This document shows positions 17,220 through 25,751 of a stretch of DNA of 38,372 nucleotides, in pieces. Both the position numbers and the translations under genes were made by a program. Each line of letters begins with the position of its first letter. The first letter of the stretch is position 1. The stretch is from contig CAZJCK010000030.1 in assembly GCA_964544635.1 (NCBI GenBank), positions 1 to 38,372 of the forward strand, written 5' to 3'. Under the pieces are notes generated by a model. That model did not search any database and had not been told where the DNA came from. It saw nothing but the letters and a program-made list of their open reading frames with translations. The stretch comes from CAZJCK01 sp964544635. Lineage in GTDB: Bacteria > Zixibacteria > MSB-5A5 > GN15 > FEB-12.

Positions 17220-18284
17220 ATGAATACTCCCAACCAGAACCAGACCAGCCACGGCAACAGTTCGCCGACCCGCAATGCCCTCAAGGTAGTCGCCACCGTC
17301 GGCGGCATTATCCTCGCCGCCTATCTCTTCGATGTACTCCTGATGATTTTCGCCGGCATCCTGTTGGCCGTGCTGCTCGACGGTCTCACTCGGCTGGTGC
17401 AGAAACTGGTCCCCGCCCCGCGCGGTGTTGCCCTGGTGCTGGTGGCCACCGGCATTCTGGTACCGCTCTTTCTGATTGGTTGGTTGTTCGGACCTGCCCT
17501 CCTCGGTCAGCTTGATACCCTCACCGATCGCTTTCCCGACGCCTTCAACAGTCTCGAGCAGTCGATCCGAAATACCTCAATTGGTAACAAGATTCTGGGG
17601 GCGCTGCCTGACCCGGCGGGCATGCTGACTGACACCAGCGGGCTGCTCGGCGGTATTGCCGGTGTCTTCTCCGGCGTCTTCGCCACGGTAGCAAATGTGA
17701 TCCTGGTGTTCTTCGTTGGTATCTACGGTGTGATAAGTCCGCATACCTACATCAGTGCTTTCGTACGCATCTTTCCCGAGCATCGGCGTGAGCGGGTCCG
17801 CGACGTAATTGCCACCGTGGGGAAAGTGCTTCGCCGCTGGCTGGCCGGACGTTTCAGCACCATGGTGGTTGTTGGAGTACTCATAGGAGTCAGTTTCTGG
17901 ATTATCGGAATGCCCATGGCCGGCACGCTCGGCGTGATCACCGCCCTGCTGTCGTTCGTGCCGTTCCTCGGGCCGCTGATAGCGATAATACCCTCGTCGC
18001 TGGTGGCCCTCGTCGAAGGACCATCGATGATTATCTATGTCCTGCTGGTCCATGCCGTCGTTGAAACGCTCGAGGGAAATATCATTACGCCCCTCATCCA
18101 ACTCGAGGCGGTCTCATTGCCGCCTGCCATACTCATTTCAGTGCAGATTGTCATGGGCCTGCTCGCCGGCGCCGTCGGTGTGCTCCTGGCTACGCCGCTG
18201 GCCGTGACGATCATCGTCACCGTGCAGATGCTTTACATCCGCGACGTTCTCAAAGACGAAGTTACCATCCTCGGTCACCCCTGA
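17220..18284 (+). CDS. AI-2E family transporter (PerM/YdiK type)
   Basis: 354 residues with about seven to eight membrane segments. The N-terminal pair is ALKVVATVGGIILAAYLFDV and FAGILLAVLLDGL. A long loop with helices follows (about 95-150). The C-terminal core has GTLGVITALLSFVPFLGPLI and later NIITPLIQ, hallmark positions of the AI-2E/DUF20 family. Members export small molecules, or act as Na+/H+ antiporters in some cases; autoinducer-2 export is established only for TqsA. It follows the methyltransferase by 18 bases and may be in the same transcript. It converges with the LigD-polymerase gene, leaving 6 bases between the stops and no visible terminator. Confidence 0.9.
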   Translation: MNTPNQNQTSHGNSSPTRNALKVVATVGGIILAAYLFDVLLMIFAGILLAVLLDGLTRLVQKLVPAPRGVALVLVATGILVPLFLIGWLFGPALLGQLDTLTDRFPDAFNSLEQSIRNTSIGNKILGALPDPAGMLTDTSGLLGGIAGVFSGVFATVANVILVFFVGIYGVISPHTYISAFVRIFPEHRRERVRDVIATVGKVLRRWLAGRFSTMVVVGVLIGVSFWIIGMPMAGTLGVITALLSFVPFLGPLIAIIPSSLVALVEGPSMIIYVLLVHAVVETLEGNIITPLIQLEAVSLPPAILISVQIVMGLLAGAVGVLLATPLAVTIIVTVQMLYIRDVLKDEVTILGHP

Positions 18285-18290
18285 CGTTGC

Positions 18291-19187
18291 CTATGCCGTC
18301 ACCCGCTTTAGCTTCTCTTTCATACTCGACAACGAAACCGCCGAGCGCCCGATCGTGCGCCACGGATCTTCGCGCCGCGACATCCGCCGGAACAGGTTCC
18401 GGATTGTGAAATCACGCGGCGTTAACTTCGACGATTTGACTTCTTTCCACTCCAGTGGCGTCGCCACCGGCGCTCCCTCGCGTGCCCTGACGCAGTACGG
18501 CGCCACCATGGTCTGGCCGTACGCATTCCGGTTGGTATCAAGAAACAACCGCCCCTTTCGCTTCTTTTTCTGCTGCTCGACCGTAAGCTCCTCGGGATGA
18601 CGGTCGACCATGATCTCGGCAATCGACCGTGCCGTTGCTCGCACTTCGTCGAAATCACTGTCGCGGCGCAACGGCACTACCACGTGAATGCCCGATGACC
18701 CGGTGATCTGCACGAAAGTGGCGATTCCGATATCGTCAAAGAAATCGTGAAAGGCGATGGCAGACCGCCGGACGACGTCAAAGTCATCACCCGGTGGATC
18801 AAGGTCAAAAACCATACGATCCGGCGAATTCAGCTTGTCCTGACGGCTCAGCCAGATGTGCGGAGTCACACATCCCTGGTTCGCCAGGTATACCAGTGCA
18901 GCCGCCTTTTCGATCACAACCTGGCGATTGCTGCCGCCCTCAATGTCGACGACCTGTGAGTCGATCCAGTCAGGGAAGTAGTCCGGCAGCTTTTTGTGAT
19001 AGAAGCCGCTCTTCCTGATGCCGTCCGGGAATCGGTGCATGGAGATTGGTCGTCCCTTCGTATGCGGCAGGATATACTCAGCCGCTTTGCGGTAATACTC
19101 AACCAGATCCCCCTTGGTCAGGCCGGCCGCAGGAAAGAAGACCTTGTCTTCATTCGACAACTCTATCGCATACTTGCCGACTCTCAT
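18291..19187 (-). CDS. ligD: LigD polymerase domain protein (NHEJ primase-polymerase), stand-alone
   Basis: 298 residues, the length of a single LigD POL domain. It would add ribo- or deoxynucleotides at broken DNA ends during non-homologous end joining. The metal-binding pair is D128/D130 (MVFDLDPPGDD), and the catalytic-site histidine is in ITGSSGIHVVVPL (H168). N-terminal DKVFFPAAGLTKGDLVEYY and YHKKLPDYFP are typical. The start at 19187 has GGAAGG 7 bases upstream, inside the end of the ligase gene. The stop of the ligase gene lies 3 bases upstream of the ATG. It is the last gene of a three-gene split-LigD operon. Confidence 0.93.
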   Translation of the reverse strand: MRVGKYAIELSNEDKVFFPAAGLTKGDLVEYYRKAAEYILPHTKGRPISMHRFPDGIRKSGFYHKKLPDYFPDWIDSQVVDIEGGSNRQVVIEKAAALVYLANQGCVTPHIWLSRQDKLNSPDRMVFDLDPPGDDFDVVRRSAIAFHDFFDDIGIATFVQITGSSGIHVVVPLRRDSDFDEVRATARSIAEIMVDRHPEELTVEQQKKKRKGRLFLDTNRNAYGQTMVAPYCVRAREGAPVATPLEWKEVKSSKLTPRDFTIRNLFRRMSRREDPWRTIGRSAVSLSSMKEKLKRVTA

Positions 19188-19190
19188 GTT

Positions 19191-20192
19191 CTAACCTTCC
19201 TTTACCACGCTGCGCGCTTTCTTATCGCGCCTGAGACCGAGATATCGCGGGTGGCGCAAGCGATTGTCCCGCGTCCACTCGGTAAACCCGATTTCGGCGA
19301 CCAGCCGGGGCGTCACCCAGTGTACGTTCTTATCAGTCGGGTGCTTGCTGTCGTACGGACTGGTCTGGCGTTCCAGTGATTGCAACCGCTCACCCAACTC
19401 CGACAATGTCGCATCGTCGAACCCCGTTCCCACCTTGCCCGCATATTGCAGCTTGTCATACTTGTAGTATCCCAGCAAAAGGGCGCCGAAACCGGTCCGC
19501 TCACCCTTTGGGTCGGTAAAGCCGCCGATCACCAGCTCCTGGCGGTTGCCGCATTTGAACTTCAGCCAGTTACCCGAACGGCTGTGCGCGTATGTCGCCC
19601 CAAAGTCCTTGGCGATCAAGCCCTCCCAGCCCTTCTTGCACGCTTCCTTGAGCAAGGCTTCGCCTGACTCGCGACGGTACCGCGTCATCCGAATCCTGTT
19701 GGTGGGGGAGTGGAGCTTCTTCAGAATGGCCTTGCGCTGCTTGAGCGGCAGCTTGTCGACATCATACCCTTCCGCATGTACAACATCGAAGACATACAGG
19801 TATACCGCCACCGACGACTTCCTCGCTTCCTCCGGATCCTTGATTTTCATTCGTGCCTGCAACCGCTCGAAACTTGAAACATTGCCCTTAAACGCCACAA
19901 TCTCACCGTCCACCACAAATTGCTTTGACGGCTGCCTGGCCAGTTCCGTCACCAGTTCCGGGTACGTATCATTCAGTTTCTTTCGGTTCCGCGAATAGAG
20001 TGTGACTTTCTTCCCGGACCGTACGACAATGCAGCGTTCACCATCGAGCTTACGCTCATATATCCACTCCGGATCGGAGAAATGATCGTGTGTCAGTTTT
20101 GCCAGCATCGGCTTGCGAAAGCGCGGTTGTTTGCCGCTCGTTGCGTCATTGCGCCACGATTTCGGTATAATGTCGTTACTCTTTTTCGTCAT
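19191..20192 (-). CDS. ligD: ATP-dependent DNA ligase (LigD ligase domain), stand-alone
   Basis: 333 residues from ATG 20192 (a TTG two codons earlier is an alternative). It would seal nicks at joined ends using ATP. The nucleotidyl-lysine motif is WIYERKLDGERC with K48. Later motifs VVDGEIVAF (III), GWEGLIAKD (IV) and WLKFKCG (V) appear in order. The OB-fold tail contains YAGKVGTGFDDATL and is standard for LigD. It overlaps the upstream phosphoesterase gene by 17 bases and is followed at once by the polymerase gene. The length matches a minimal LigD LIG module with nothing fused. Confidence 0.93.
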   Translation of the reverse strand: MTKKSNDIIPKSWRNDATSGKQPRFRKPMLAKLTHDHFSDPEWIYERKLDGERCIVVRSGKKVTLYSRNRKKLNDTYPELVTELARQPSKQFVVDGEIVAFKGNVSSFERLQARMKIKDPEEARKSSVAVYLYVFDVVHAEGYDVDKLPLKQRKAILKKLHSPTNRIRMTRYRRESGEALLKEACKKGWEGLIAKDFGATYAHSRSGNWLKFKCGNRQELVIGGFTDPKGERTGFGALLLGYYKYDKLQYAGKVGTGFDDATLSELGERLQSLERQTSPYDSKHPTDKNVHWVTPRLVAEIGFTEWTRDNRLRHPRYLGLRRDKKARSVVKEG

Positions 20193-20769
20193 CTTCAATC
20201 TGTTTCATGGTACGATCCGACTTTGCCGACTTGCTCTCGCTGCTGACCGGATTGCGTCGGGCGTCGGCATGATCATCCTTCATTTTGATCAACAACCACT
20301 GGTCCTTCTTTTCCTTTTTGAAGCGTCGCAATGCATACCCACCTTGCAACTTCTTGCCGTCAAGCGACACCTCGATCTGGCCGCGCTCATAACATTTCTG
20401 CATCGCCACCGGGCGGCCGTTGTCCTTCTTCAGATTGGTGTAAGTCCCCTCGTCCCAGACCATTACCGTACCCCCGCCATACTCATCTTCCGGAATCACG
20501 CCTTCAAAGTCGGCATACGACATCGGGTGGTCCTCGGTTTCCACTGCCAGGCGTTTGTCCTTCGGATCGGTGCTCGGTCCCTTGGGTACCGCCCACGACT
20601 TGAGTGCGCCATCGATCTCAAGACGAAAGTCGTAATGCAGGCTGCTGGCATCGTGTTTCTGTATCACGAAAGTGCGACCGCCCTGCTTCGATTTGCCGCT
20701 GTCTTTTGGCTCTTTGGTCTTGCGAAAGTCCCGCTTGGAGTGGTATTCGCTCAATTTCTTCTTTTTCAT
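20176..20769 (-). CDS. ligD: LigD 3'-phosphoesterase domain protein, stand-alone
   Basis: 197 residues from ATG 20769, with GGGAA upstream; the longer frame adds an unconvincing leader. It would clean 3' ends (remove 3'-phosphates or ribonucleosides) before joining. The metal and phosphate residues seen in LigD PE are present: H39 (IQKHD), H45, D47 and R49 (SLHYDFRLEIDG), and H81 (DHPMSY). GVIPEDEYGGG follows. The N-terminus is Lys-rich, and the C-terminal 40 residues are charged and probably disordered. It is the first gene of the split-LigD operon, divergent from the BON gene. Confidence 0.92.
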   Translation of the reverse strand: MKKKKLSEYHSKRDFRKTKEPKDSGKSKQGGRTFVIQKHDASSLHYDFRLEIDGALKSWAVPKGPSTDPKDKRLAVETEDHPMSYADFEGVIPEDEYGGGTVMVWDEGTYTNLKKDNGRPVAMQKCYERGQIEVSLDGKKLQGGYALRRFKKEKKDQWLLIKMKDDHADARRNPVSSESKSAKSDRTMKQIEDDEKE

Positions 20770-20796
20770 GACGTTCCCGCGTGTGAAAGTTCTTCT

Positions 20797-20815
20797 CACG
20801 ACACGCATTGTCGTG
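20797..20815. promoter_or_regulatory. Inverted repeat upstream of the split-LigD operon
   Basis: CACGACA-N5-TGTCGTG is a perfect 7-base inverted repeat. It lies 28 bases upstream of the phosphoesterase start, so it could be an operator or a 5'-leader hairpin. Confidence 0.35.
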
Positions 20816-20905
20816 TCGGGAAACAATTCAGCTACCACGATAAACCGTGCCGCCGGTTGATCTTTCAAGCAAATCTATTGCCTGAACACATTGCCATTGG
20901 CTGGT

Positions 20906-20920
20906 ATGCGCGTCGCGCAT
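20906..20920. promoter_or_regulatory. 15-base palindrome in the ligD/BON divergent region
   Basis: ATGCGCG-T-CGCGCAT is a perfect 7-base inverted repeat with a 1-base centre. It is placed between the divergent split-LigD and BON genes (279-base gap), where a shared regulator could act. Confidence 0.35.
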
Positions 20921-21048
20921 GTCGAATGCGATGCAGCCTCACATATCCCGGCAAGGCGTTTGCTTCACTCATAAGCGAATACGTGAATACGATTATGAAG
21001 ATGAAAAGAAGAGTGAGACGAGCTACAAAAACAAGGAGCTTGAGCATA

Positions 21049-22542
21049 ATGAACGCGCACGCTATCAGGCTACGCAACACAACGCTGCTGTACATGGTCT
21101 GGTTATTGCCGACACTGCTTGCCCTCATATTAGCTCCCGGCACGACCGGGCACGGCCAGGAGGCGTCGGCAGCCGATCTAAGCGACGCCCGGATCTCAAA
21201 CGCCATACAACTGCAACTGCAGGAATCTGACCCTGTCCCGGCGCACCTGATCGACATCAACACCATCAATGGAGTTGTCACTCTCAGTGGCAGCGTTGGT
21301 CACCTGCTGGCACGCGAGCGCGCCGCCGAACTGGCGCGAACAATTCGCGGCGTACGAACCGTAATCAACAACATCACAGTCAAGCCGGTCAACCGAGCCG
21401 ACCAGCAGGTAAAGAGTGATGTCCTGGCCGCCCTTGATGCCGATGCCGCCACTGATACCCTGGCAATCGAGGTTGAGGTCACCAGCGGGATCGTTACCCT
21501 TGGCGGCGAGGTCGAATCCTGGCCGGAACGACACCTTGCTGAAGAAGTCGCCCAGGCCGTACGTGGCGTGCGACGCGTTGACAACGCCATCGACGTTGAC
21601 TTGGTCGAGGCGCGACCGGTTGACGAAATTCGCGGCGACGTCGAGCGACGCCTGGCGGCGGATGTCTGGGTTGACGACGGACTGATTGAAGTCAGCGTCG
21701 AGAATTCGACCGTTACCCTCAGCGGCACCGTCGGATCGTCCTGGGAACGCCAGCGCGCCATCGCCGATGCCTGGGTAACCGGGGTGTCCGACGTTCAGGC
21801 CGAGAATCTCGATGTCTCTTTCGTCGCCCGCGATGAACTGAGACGCGAAGACTTCTGGTCCAATGTGTCTGACAGCCAGATCCATGCTGCTGTCGTCGAT
21901 GGTATGATGTATGACCCGAGAATTCCAGCGTTCGACGTTGATGTCACTGTCGAAGATGGCGTTATCACGCTCGACGGCCGAGTCGGCAGTCTGGTGGCCA
22001 AGAGGGCAGCCGCGGAAATAGCCCAAAACACCGTCGGCGCCAAACTGGTGCACGACATGGTCATGGTGCGGCCCGAGCAATTGCTTGCTGACAAGCCGCT
22101 GGCTGAAAAGGTGCGCGGCGCTATCGAGCGTGATCCGTACCTGTCAGAAGAAGATGTTACCGTTGCTGTACTTAATAACGAGGTCAAACTTCGCGGGACA
22201 GTGGAGAGCGAATTCGAGAAGAACCATGCCATCGATGTCGTCGAACGAATCGGCGGGGTCGTTGCCGTAACATCCCATCTGACATTCCCGACTGAAGCTG
22301 CCGAGAAGAGCGACTGGGCGCTGAAGAACGATATCGAGTCCAAACTCTTCTGGAGTTCGGTGGTGGAGGAGGGTGACATCACGGTGAGTGTTGACGATGG
22401 CGTGGTGACTCTCGACGGCACCATCGACACGTGGCGTGAAGGTATGATCGCTGTGACGCAGGCTTATGAAGCCGGTGCCAGCGATGTTGTCAACAACCTC
22501 GACATCAGGTACGGTCACATAATGAATTTTGGACTGCATTAG
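21049..22542 (+). CDS. Secreted protein with six BON domains
   Basis: 497 residues from ATG 21049, which has AAGGAG 10 bases upstream; longer in-frame starts run into the opposite ligD operon. A signal peptide or anchor (TLLYMVWLLPTLLALILAP) is followed by six BON repeats of about 65-75 residues. Each has the pattern of a helix, a strand with x-x-V-x-N-G-V-V-T-L-x-G, and a helix with A-x-x-V-x-G-V. They start near residues 42, 112, 180, 255, 325 and 395. BON domains bind phospholipid membranes in OsmY and potassium sensors in Kbp. A periplasmic, osmotic or envelope-stress role is plausible. It is the first gene of the plus-strand stress-like run. Confidence 0.85.
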   Translation: MNAHAIRLRNTTLLYMVWLLPTLLALILAPGTTGHGQEASAADLSDARISNAIQLQLQESDPVPAHLIDINTINGVVTLSGSVGHLLARERAAELARTIRGVRTVINNITVKPVNRADQQVKSDVLAALDADAATDTLAIEVEVTSGIVTLGGEVESWPERHLAEEVAQAVRGVRRVDNAIDVDLVEARPVDEIRGDVERRLAADVWVDDGLIEVSVENSTVTLSGTVGSSWERQRAIADAWVTGVSDVQAENLDVSFVARDELRREDFWSNVSDSQIHAAVVDGMMYDPRIPAFDVDVTVEDGVITLDGRVGSLVAKRAAAEIAQNTVGAKLVHDMVMVRPEQLLADKPLAEKVRGAIERDPYLSEEDVTVAVLNNEVKLRGTVESEFEKNHAIDVVERIGGVVAVTSHLTFPTEAAEKSDWALKNDIESKLFWSSVVEEGDITVSVDDGVVTLDGTIDTWREGMIAVTQAYEAGASDVVNNLDIRYGHIMNFGLH

Positions 22543-22634
22543 TCAGGCTGGTGTGTGGGAGCACACCTGATTAAGTCGGGTTGACCGGGCCTCACGGGGT
22601 CCGGCATCCCGCATAATGTAAGGAGGTTTTACAG

Positions 22635-23039
22635 ATGTTTATAGGCGAACTCATTCTCGCATTTTTCGTGGCGCTCATCGTGGCCCTGCTGCTTGGCGGC
22701 TTGATGGGCTGGGAACGCCCCGGCGCGCCGGGTGGGCCGGCCTCGGTACTCTTTCTCTTTGCCATCATCTTTCTCGCCACCTGGGCGGGAGGTGTCTGGC
22801 TGGTGCCGTTTGGCCCGATAATGTGGGGCGTAGCATGGCTGCCGTTTGTTGCCGTTGCCCTGTTCGTGGCGCTGCTGGTCGCCGCCCTGGTGCCGCCGCG
22901 CCGCCGCCGGGCAACCGTAACGGAAGAACAGAAGATGGAAAAGCGCGCCGGTGACGAAGCCGAGGCCGTACTGACCGGCTTCTTCTGGGTCTTTGTCTTA
23001 GCCCTTGTCGCCGCCGTCATTATCGGCTACGCCGCGTAA
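22635..23039 (+). CDS. Small four-segment membrane protein, unknown function
   Basis: 134 residues with a strong AAGGAGG ribosome binding site. Membrane segments lie at about 4-24, 37-56, 62-90 and 112-132. Between the third and fourth there is a basic stretch (PPRRRRATVTEEQKMEKRAGDE) that likely faces the cytoplasm. No family is recognised. It sits 92 bases after the BON gene and 89 bases before the CBS gene, all in the same direction. A small GGTGTG/CACACC hairpin occurs in the upstream spacer. Confidence 0.7.
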   Translation: MFIGELILAFFVALIVALLLGGLMGWERPGAPGGPASVLFLFAIIFLATWAGGVWLVPFGPIMWGVAWLPFVAVALFVALLVAALVPPRRRRATVTEEQKMEKRAGDEAEAVLTGFFWVFVLALVAAVIIGYAA

Positions 23040-23128
23040 AATTAAAATAATGTCCGGCCCAAACTGCACCCCTGCAACCACGGGTCGGCGAAACGAAGAA
23101 ACACAACAGAGAACGAAAGGAGATTCTC

Positions 23129-23548
23129 ATGGCTTTAGTAAGAGATGTAATGACAACCAAGGTGAAAGCAGTCAGTCCCGACACCAAGGTAAGTGATGCT
23201 GCGGCACAGATGAAATCCAACGACATCGGTTTCCTGCCGGTGGCGAAGGGAAACAATGTGACCGGCGTCCTGACCGACCGTGACATCACCCTGCGCGTCG
23301 TCGCCGAGGGTAAGGACCCCAAGACCGTGACGGTCAACGACATTATGACCCAGGGCGTGGAAAGCTGTTCGCCCGACGATGGTGTCGATACCGTAATCGA
23401 CATGATGAAGAGCAAGCAGATTCGCCGCGTCGTTGTTATGGATAAGAACAACAATCTCACGGGTATCTGTTCGCTGGGTGACCTGTCGCTGCACGCTGAA
23501 AAAGAAACCAGCGGTGAAGTCCTGAAGGAAGTATCCAAGGACAAGTAG
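23129..23548 (+). CDS. CBS-pair domain protein
   Basis: 139 residues made of one tandem CBS pair, a Bateman module that usually binds adenosine nucleotides. CBS1 is VRDVMTTKVKAVSPDTKVSD through TGVLTDRDITLRVVA, and CBS2 is VNDIMTQGVESCSPDDGVDT through LTGICSLGDLSLHA. The ribose-contacting D of TDRD is kept in CBS1 and altered to SLGD in CBS2. The start at 23129 has AAAGGAG about 8 bases upstream. Stand-alone CBS-pair proteins such as mycobacterial Hrp1 are hypoxia or dormancy induced. Here it precedes a phosphoglycerate mutase by 44 bases. Confidence 0.93.
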   Translation: MALVRDVMTTKVKAVSPDTKVSDAAAQMKSNDIGFLPVAKGNNVTGVLTDRDITLRVVAEGKDPKTVTVNDIMTQGVESCSPDDGVDTVIDMMKSKQIRRVVVMDKNNNLTGICSLGDLSLHAEKETSGEVLKEVSKDK

Positions 23549-23592
23549 TTGGCTGAACCACTCATCACCGATGACTGCATTACGGAGTAACT

Positions 23593-24801
23593 ATGGATCT
23601 CGAGTTACTGTCGAGACTGCACAATGACCGGGACAGCAAGGCTGTCCTGCTGGTCCTTGACGGTCTCGGTGGTTTACCCGGCCACGGCAGCGGCAAGACC
23701 GAACTGGAAGTTGCCGATACGCCGAACCTCGATCACCTGGCTCGCTCGGGTGTGACCGGACTCCACGTGCCGGTCGCGCCCGGTGTCACGCCCGGCAGCG
23801 GGCCCGCCCATCTCGGGTTGTTTGGTTATGACCCGCTGACGTATCAGGTTGGCCGCGGTGTGTTGTCGGCGCTGGGCATCGACTATGACCTCAAACCGGA
23901 TCATGTCGCTGCCCGCGGCAACTTCTGCACCGTTGATGACGACGGTCGGGTTACCGATCGCCGGGCCGGTCGGATTCCCTCAGAAGAGGGCGAAGAGTTG
24001 TGCAAAAAGATCGACGGTATCGAAATCGATGGCGTCACCTGTGACGTTCGCCCGGTTCGGGAGTATCGCTTCCTGCTGGTGCTTCGCGGCCGCGACGACC
24101 TGCACGGCGACATTGCCGACACCGATCCCCAGGCAACGGGCGTAGAAGCGCTCAAACCGAAAGCGCGATCAAAGGCGTCGGAAGAAACGTCGCGCATCGC
24201 GCAGAAGTTTGTCGAAGCCGCAGCCGAACGGCTGGCGGACGAAAAATCGGCCAATATGCTCCTGCTGCGCGGCTTCTCACAAAAGCCGGACTGGCCGACA
24301 TTGACCGATACATACGGCATCCGCGCCGCCAGTATTGCCTCATACCCGATGTATCGCGGGGTCGGCAAACTGGTCGGTATGAAAGCACATGCCGTAAAGA
24401 ACGAGCCGGCCGCCGAAATCAAACTGCTCTCGGAACTCTGGGATGACTATGATTTCTTCTTCGTGCACATCAAGAAGACCGACAGTTATGGCGAGGACGG
24501 AGACTTCAATGCCAAGGCGAAACTCATAGAGAAGGTTGACACCGTCATACCGAACCTCATGAAGTTGCAACCCGACGCCCTTGCGATCACCGGCGACCAC
24601 TCGACGCCGGCAGCAATGAAAATGCACAGCTGGCACCCGGTGCCGCTGCTGCTATGGTCAGAGGTGTGCCGCCCCGATCGGGTTGAATCGTTTGGTGAAC
24701 GGCCGTGCGAATCGGGCAGCCTCGGCGCCAATATGCCGGCCATTGACATCATGCCCATCCTCATGGCCAACGCCGGGCGCCTCGAAAAGTTTGGAGCCTG
24801 A
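23593..24801 (+). CDS. apgM: Archaeal-type cofactor-independent phosphoglycerate mutase
   Basis: 402 residues, normal for the ApgM family (COG3635), which interconverts 3- and 2-phosphoglycerate in glycolysis. The metal-binding start is LLVLDGLGGLPG (D23). The phosphoserine nucleophile is S69 in GVTPGSGPAHLGLFGYDP, followed by the conserved VGRGVLSALG. C-terminal metal ligands are in FVHIKKTDSYGEDGD and ITGDHSTPAAMKMHSWHPVP. It is 5 bases upstream of pfkB, so the two are surely co-transcribed. This family is commoner in archaea but well known in deep-branching bacteria. Confidence 0.93.
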   Translation: MDLELLSRLHNDRDSKAVLLVLDGLGGLPGHGSGKTELEVADTPNLDHLARSGVTGLHVPVAPGVTPGSGPAHLGLFGYDPLTYQVGRGVLSALGIDYDLKPDHVAARGNFCTVDDDGRVTDRRAGRIPSEEGEELCKKIDGIEIDGVTCDVRPVREYRFLLVLRGRDDLHGDIADTDPQATGVEALKPKARSKASEETSRIAQKFVEAAAERLADEKSANMLLLRGFSQKPDWPTLTDTYGIRAASIASYPMYRGVGKLVGMKAHAVKNEPAAEIKLLSELWDDYDFFFVHIKKTDSYGEDGDFNAKAKLIEKVDTVIPNLMKLQPDALAITGDHSTPAAMKMHSWHPVPLLLWSEVCRPDRVESFGERPCESGSLGANMPAIDIMPILMANAGRLEKFGA

Positions 24802-24806
24802 CCACA

Positions 24807-25751
24807 ATGCCCCCGAATCAGATTGTTACGCTTACCATGAATCCATCGATCGACCTGACCACCAGCGTCGACCACGTGCAGGCCGAGAAGAAACTGCGCT
24901 GCAACGAGCCGGTGTACGAACCTGGCGGCGGCGGCATAAACGTGTCACATGTCGTCAAGGAGCTGGGGGGGGAATCACTCGCCTGCTATGTAGCGGGCGG
25001 TCCCAACGGCGACCTGATGAAACAACTCGTCGATCAAAACGGGTTAAACAGTCGCGTGCTGCCCACTGAAAATATGACGCGTAAGAACATCACGGTGGGG
25101 GAGGAGCAATCGGATCAGCAGTTCCGCTTTGTCATGCCCGGCCCGGAACTGTCGGAACGGGAATGGAAGAACGTCCTCGATACTGTCGAGTCCCTTGACC
25201 CGTCACCGAAGTACATCGTCGCCAGCGGATCACTTCCGCCTGGCGTGCCTGACGATTTCTACGGTCGGATCGTCGATGTCGGCAATCGCATCGGCGCCCG
25301 CACCATTATCGACACCTCCGGCAAGCCCCTCGCCGCCTCGGTGGAAAAGGGTGTCTTTCTCCTGAAGCCGAATATGCGCGAGTTGCAGGACCTCGTCGGC
25401 CGGCAGATCGAGTCCGATGAAGAAATCGAAGGCGCCGCACGCAAGCTGCTCGAACGCGAGTGCTGCCGCGCTGTTGCGGTGTCACTCGGCGCCGGCGGTA
25501 CCGTGCTGGTCACTCCGGATGGCACCACCAGATTCCGCTCACCAACCGTGCCGGTGCGGAGCAAGGTCGGAGCCGGCGACAGCATGGTCGGTGGTATTGT
25601 CTTTAAGCTTGTCGACGGTGCGTCGGTCGAGGAAGCGGTCATGTTCGGTACTGCCGCCGGCGCCGCTGCCGTCATGACACCGGGCACGGAATTGTGCCGA
25701 AAAGACGACGTAGAACGATTATTCACTGCCATGCAGGAGGAACAGCAATGA
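24807..25751 (+). CDS. pfkB: 6-phosphofructokinase II (PfkB family)
   Basis: 314 residues. It phosphorylates fructose-6-phosphate with ATP (PFK-2 type), or possibly fructose-1-phosphate or tagatose-6-phosphate. The match to E. coli PfkB is visible along its length: LRCNEPVYEPGGGGINVSHV, QFRFVMPGPELSE, SGSLPPGV, LLKPNMREL and the anion-hole motif VGAGDSMVGG with base D258. The start is 5 bases after apgM, and the end overlaps the GT4 gene by 4 bases (ATGA). Mycobacterial pfkB (Rv2029c) belongs to the DosR dormancy regulon, which makes the CBS/HPF neighbourhood noteworthy. Confidence 0.92.
   Translation: MPPNQIVTLTMNPSIDLTTSVDHVQAEKKLRCNEPVYEPGGGGINVSHVVKELGGESLACYVAGGPNGDLMKQLVDQNGLNSRVLPTENMTRKNITVGEEQSDQQFRFVMPGPELSEREWKNVLDTVESLDPSPKYIVASGSLPPGVPDDFYGRIVDVGNRIGARTIIDTSGKPLAASVEKGVFLLKPNMRELQDLVGRQIESDEEIEGAARKLLERECCRAVAVSLGAGGTVLVTPDGTTRFRSPTVPVRSKVGAGDSMVGGIVFKLVDGASVEEAVMFGTAAGAAAVMTPGTELCRKDDVERLFTAMQEEQQ

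Noticed and set aside
20113..21048. N-terminal extension of the BON gene frame
   Set aside because: It runs through the opposite ligD genes, whereas ATG 21049 has AAGGAG upstream and a signal peptide follows.
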